Shown piece by piece: positions 59,757 to 64,000 of a stretch of 64,000 bases of DNA. Position 1 is the stretch's first letter, and each line of letters opens with the position of its first letter. Made by a program: the position numbers and the translations under genes. A model generated the notes under the pieces. The model made no database searches. It saw only the letters and a program-made list of their open reading frames with translations, and had not been told where the DNA came from. Source of the stretch: Cinclus cinclus (lineage: Eukaryota > Chordata > Aves > Passeriformes > Cinclidae); the NCBI RefSeq assembly GCF_963662255.1, contig NC_085047.1, positions 95,301,619 through 95,365,618 of the forward strand, in the 5' to 3' direction.

Positions 59757-62655
59757 TTTTTCCCATGAAAAACAATGCATTTCTGGTCTGTTTCAGGATG
59801 ACTGAATCTCTTAACCAAGTGTATAAATTGTTCATAGTCTGTGTTAGCAGCATATAAATATATAAACTGGGAATAACTAATTTCCGTGAGAAAGAATTTC
59901 AAGACAGAAAGAGACTGAAGAAAAAATGAAGGAATAATGCTAATAAAAAAAAATATCTACTCGTTAATGCTTTGAGTTAGACATAGTGTGTACCATAACT
60001 AGTCCCTTTTTCCTAAGATTGATAGTACTAGTTTATGTAGTTTTCAGTATGTAAAACAAACAAATTAAAACCAAAGCAATACGAAGGAAGGGGGGGGGGG
60101 GGAGGAACCAAGGGGAAAACTCAACAACCAAAGAGGAAACATCTTAAGAAGCAGGGATTACAATTCAGATGTTCTTGTTTGTAGATGAATACATTAATAA
60201 AAAAGTAAAAAGCATGCATATATCCATTCGCTTTCTGGATCTATGATGTTTCTACAGCAGCAGAACAATGCATAAGATGCTTTAATTTGTATCTATACAA
60301 ATTAGGTCATGACCCATTCTGATTCCCTAATGAAAGAAAGTGCACAAAAGAGCTTTTCTTTTCTGTCAGTTCTGCGAGTGTTCTAATATGCAATGAAAAG
60401 TAAAAGCTTAATTAACACACAGTAATTGCAAGGCTTTGAAACTGTATACAATTCTAGATAAATTCCTTCTCCTGTAAATATTTTTTATTTTTATTGTGTT
60501 TTTTCTGCCAACCCTATGCCACCAGTCTCTTCTGCATAACAGGCAGAAATTATGGTTTGTTGCTTTGTGCTGTCAAAGCTTTAGCAACCTGGTCACCTGA
60601 GACTACTCTGGGGGATCAGTAGCTATAATGAATTAGAACAATGTCATTTATTTATCAGAGCTTGTTCTGAAACACTGGTCTAGCAAACAAAATGAATATT
60701 AACATGCATATTGAAACTCTGGGGTTTTAATTTTATAAATTTTTTAGAAGCTCTCCACAGAATCAAATATCTTATTTTCACACATTGCAAATTATGGCCA
60801 TGTGGCATGCCATCATGAACAGATAATAAAAGATAAAACTACTCTTTTGCCAGTGATCAGGACAATAACTACAATACGATTTGATTTTTGCTGTTTTGCT
60901 CAGCGTTAGCTTAAACTTCATGGTAGTAGGTAGTAAACAGAGTAAAAACTGAATTATACAGGTGAGTTAATTAGGAGCTGTTAGACAGTAGGATTGAACA
61001 GATGCTGTTTGTGCAATTCACTCTGGCAGATACAGGTGTGGAAAGGGTACTTGCAGATTACAGGTGTTTATTTTCTGTAACTACATGAGATATATGTTAT
61101 GTTCTACTTCTGCCATATCCTGTCATCTTCTTACAGTAATTTGCATTCCTGACTATATTTTGTGCTAAAAATAGCAAGTCCCAGGACAGATAAAGCCAGT
61201 AGAGAGACTTGGCAATTGGTTAGATCTGATTATTATATTAAAATGTTAAAATTCACCTCATTACACAGAGTAGTTGCCTCAATTATTTATCCCATTAACC
61301 TGAGGCTAAAGATGCTGCATATGATACCAGCTTTTCCAGAGGCTAATCTCAATGGATCTTTGTCAAGGTTAAAGGCTTGTCACAGTACAGACTGCAAAAA
61401 TGCCACTATTATCAAAGCCTGACACTTTTTTTCCCTTTTATTTTTATTTTAAATTTAAGCTTCAACATATACTGTTTAGAGGCAATGTCTCCACAATGTG
61501 CTCGGTTGCAATTTTAAGTATTTTCAAATGCTCATATTATGAGGTCACCGTAGAGGACAAGTCAGACTGTGGAGCTGGAAAAATAGTGAGAATGTTCCAA
61601 GGGTTTGTTGTGAGATGCTGATGTTACCTCATTCTTATTTTGTGATAATTCTGTTTTCCTGCTCATGTGAGAACTTTGACTTAGGATTCATACACTTCAT
61701 TATGCCTTTTTTTCTATTTTTCAACCCTACTTTCACCACCCTAGAACTTTATTTCCTTGTGTCTCCTACCACATAAACATCCTACCCCAAAGACTTTTTC
61801 CACACAGGTCCCAGTTTTCACACAGGTCCCAAAGGTAGCAAAGGTTACCTTTGCCTCCAATTTTGGTATTTCTGGTACACCTGGGGAACATCACCTAATA
61901 TTTTATTACTGATAAGATTGCCAAACAATGTTGGCCTTGCATGGCTCTGCTTCCTGGAGCTCCTCCCCAGTTTTCTATTAATTTCTTCCATAAAGGAGCC
62001 TTTCTTCCTTAAGAGCTCCCCTCTTCCTGCCTTGTTTGTCAATGCCAGTAGTTTCCCAAGCCTTATTTACCCCAAATCAGGGCCTAGGCTTAACAAATAA
62101 TTTCCCTGCAGTGGTGCTAAATTCTAAATTTAAATTCTACTGAATAGAAGAAGCATACCGAGCTACTTCTGTGGTCAAAAGCCACTTAAATTTAGAAAAC
62201 AATATAAAAGTAATAAACACCTTTTGCCTGTTGGCTTAAGTGGCATGAGACACTCTGGGAAAAATTTCACACACATCTAAAATAACAGATAAGCAGACAG
62301 AAGCAGGAGAGGAAGGAGAAGAAATGGAAGAAAGCAGAAAGACTACTAGATTAAGAATTCTATGAAGACATAGGAAAAATAAGAATGTTTCTGCCCATAA
62401 GTTAGGAAAGACACTTCCTAGTTTGTCACTAGTTGTGTAATAAGTCATATCTGTCCACATTTTTGCCTGCATGTAACAAAATAAGGTTCTTCTGTGCAAT
62501 TAAGTATTTCTTCCATGGCTCTCTTGTCTTACTAAATAATTCAGGTTCCTTTATTTAACAAGGCTTTTCTTGTAGCAAAGTACAGAAATAATTCCAAAAG
62601 GTTGTGGCCTGATTAAATTATCCTCTGCTAATTTGTTTCTAACAAGGACAGAAAA
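59757..62655. other. AT-rich intergenic DNA
   Basis: No gene or transposon recognised. A G13 run is at 60090-60102. Positions 61795-61840 hold a small duplication of 'cacacaggtccca'. Open frames up to 87 codons have no motif. Confidence 0.5.
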
Positions 62656-62975
62656 TGTGTCTGTCAGGCTATGGTGGCCAAAGGCTGATCCCCTTGCACA
62701 GGGGTGGGGGAGCCCTGGCAGCCCCACAAGGCACTGGACTGTCCCTTCCCACTGCCACTGGAACCCCAGGGGTGACTCAAGGCTGGGCCAGACTCCTGAG
62801 GGGTAGGAGGGGCTCCTTGGAGTGGGAGTGGGGGACAGAAAGGGCTGGAGGTGTCACTGGAGCCAGGCAGTCCTTGTGCACAGCTGTGCCTGTGCTGCAC
62901 TGCTCCTGCCTCCTCCAATTAAACTCCATTCGTAGTCGCTTTCCTGGGCAAGGGGCAGGATATCACACAGACATA
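62656..62975 (+). mobile_element. GC-rich solo LTR, ERVK-like, 6-bp target duplication
   Basis: A 320-bp GC-rich block in AT-rich DNA. It starts TGTGTCTG and ends CAGACATA, an inverted pair with one mismatch, and is flanked by agaaaa at 62650-62655 and 62976-62981. A 6-bp duplication is typical of ERVK-class elements. The poly(A) signal ATTAAA is at 62918-62923, about 50 bp before the end. There is no internal sequence, so it is a solo LTR. Open frames of 144 codons (plus) and 84 codons (minus) only reflect the high G+C content. Confidence 0.7.
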
Positions 62976-62981
62976 AGAAAA

Positions 62982-64000
62982 GGAGAACTGTTTTACTCCC
63001 AAGTTGGAAATAATCAATCTGTTCAGATGTTCCAAAATAATGCACTTTCTTTCTTTCTTTCTTTTCAAAGATGTAAGCATTTGCTTTAAACAAAAGTATA
63101 TAATGTTACTTTTGTATTATAAAAAACATAACACTGTCTTATATGCTGCATTCTTTATTCATGTTCTAACAGCTTAGAAATACAATAACATAGATTTTGA
63201 ATGTATTTGTGAAATAAAAATCACTATTAAGGGATTACAAATAAACAATACAAATCCTTTTAAAGAATACTGAAGTTTTATCTGAGAGTAAATGCTAAAA
63301 CATTCTAAGAACTTAAAATATTTTCTTGCCCAAATCTGTTTTAATTATTGAAAAATTGAATCCATTGAGCTTTCATTTTCCAACCTGCATGAAGTAGTTT
63401 CTAAATAATAAAACAGAGTCTATCGAGTCCATTTTGAAAGCAAAATATATTTGCTTAATTTTAAATATAAAATGAGATTATTTATAATATTTATTGAAGG
63501 GCCATAAGAGACTGATCTGAAAGCTATTGAAGGCATATGACTATCAGTTGATTTCAGCAGGTTTTCAATCAAGTCTTCAACAACAAGAAATTATTATAGT
63601 GTCTGACTGAAATATGAGTCAGGCACCCCTCAAAGATTTATTACAGAGTCTGAATAAGACTTGAAGAACTTAAAATAATTTAAGTAGAGTCTTATTCTAT
63701 AAAAAGCTAATTTGGTACTGAATTCAAAAGCCTTGCAAAATGTCTGAATCAAACAATTGCTAGATCTAAGAAACAGACTATCTACTAGATAAGCATTGGT
63801 AACATCAGGGTGAGGTTCAGTTCTGTATTTAGACACACAAATGTGAACTTGTGTCTGTGTGAGGTGGGTGACCCTGTTACAGTGAGCAGAGAAATTGTCA
63901 CTGCTGTCAGTAAGGTGGAAACCACTTTCCTGAAAGTAATCACACATCTGACCTCCTTCTGCTCCTACAGAAGAGCCTGGGTGTCCTGTGGGTTTATATT
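62982..64000. other. AT-rich intergenic DNA
   Basis: Contains a (TTTC)n tract at 63044-63066. The 105-codon minus-strand frame (63630-63947) shows no recognisable domain. Confidence 0.45.
63044..63066. repeat. (CTTT)n microsatellite
   Basis: About five CTTT units. Confidence 0.9.

Noticed and set aside
62655..63089. 144-codon frame rich in G, A and P
   Set aside because: Most of it is the GC-rich solo LTR and it then runs into AT-rich flank; the opposite strand is also open.

Overview
The window looks like gene-poor, AT-rich nuclear DNA from a bird. The main evidence is its repeats. It holds many truncated CR1-type LINE fragments on both strands, several avian-style endogenous retrovirus LTRs (solo, nested or partial), and one SINE with a tRNA-Ile-like head and a CR1-like tail. 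From memory, that SINE matches TguSINE1-type elements of passerines, so a songbird is my best guess. All family names come from recall of consensus sequences; no database search was run.

Layout. Positions 1-3200 are visibly richer in G+C. They hold a CR1 tail, a possible last coding exon (585-662), a possible LTR remnant (about 1240-1700) and a clearer ERVL-like LTR (about 1990-2505). From 3.2 to 17.5 kb the sequence is AT-rich and nearly featureless, apart from a perfect 203-bp GGAGA satellite (8744-8946), a 17-base C run and a small CR1 tip. From 17.5 to 24.5 kb is a transposon cluster: a solo LTR with target-site duplication, a CR1 tail, a CR1 endonuclease-region remnant, an inverted CR1 piece, a 430-bp insertion between 12-bp direct repeats, a partial provirus, another CR1 and the SINE. 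From 24.5 to 58 kb there is mostly unique AT-rich DNA, with scattered CR1 pieces (29.5, 32.1, 43.4, 54.0 kb), LTR-like segments (34.7, 38.3, 45.5 kb) and an unclassified 87-bp repeat present twice. At 58.5-59.8 kb an LTR with TATA box, poly(A) signal and 5-bp duplication sits inside a CR1. At 62.66 kb there is a short GC-rich solo LTR.

No convincing protein-coding gene, structural RNA gene, CRISPR array or operon is visible. The longest open frames (up to 147 codons) lie in LTRs or simple repeats, or have no recognisable features. The one coding candidate worth testing is the short 3'-terminal exon near the left edge. Its gene, if real, would lie mostly outside the window to the left, and the rest would be downstream intergenic DNA or a gene desert. 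I did not find a new biological system. The most interesting items are the nested LTR, the passerine-type SINE, the orphan dispersed repeat, the partial provirus and a few candidate conserved noncoding stretches.
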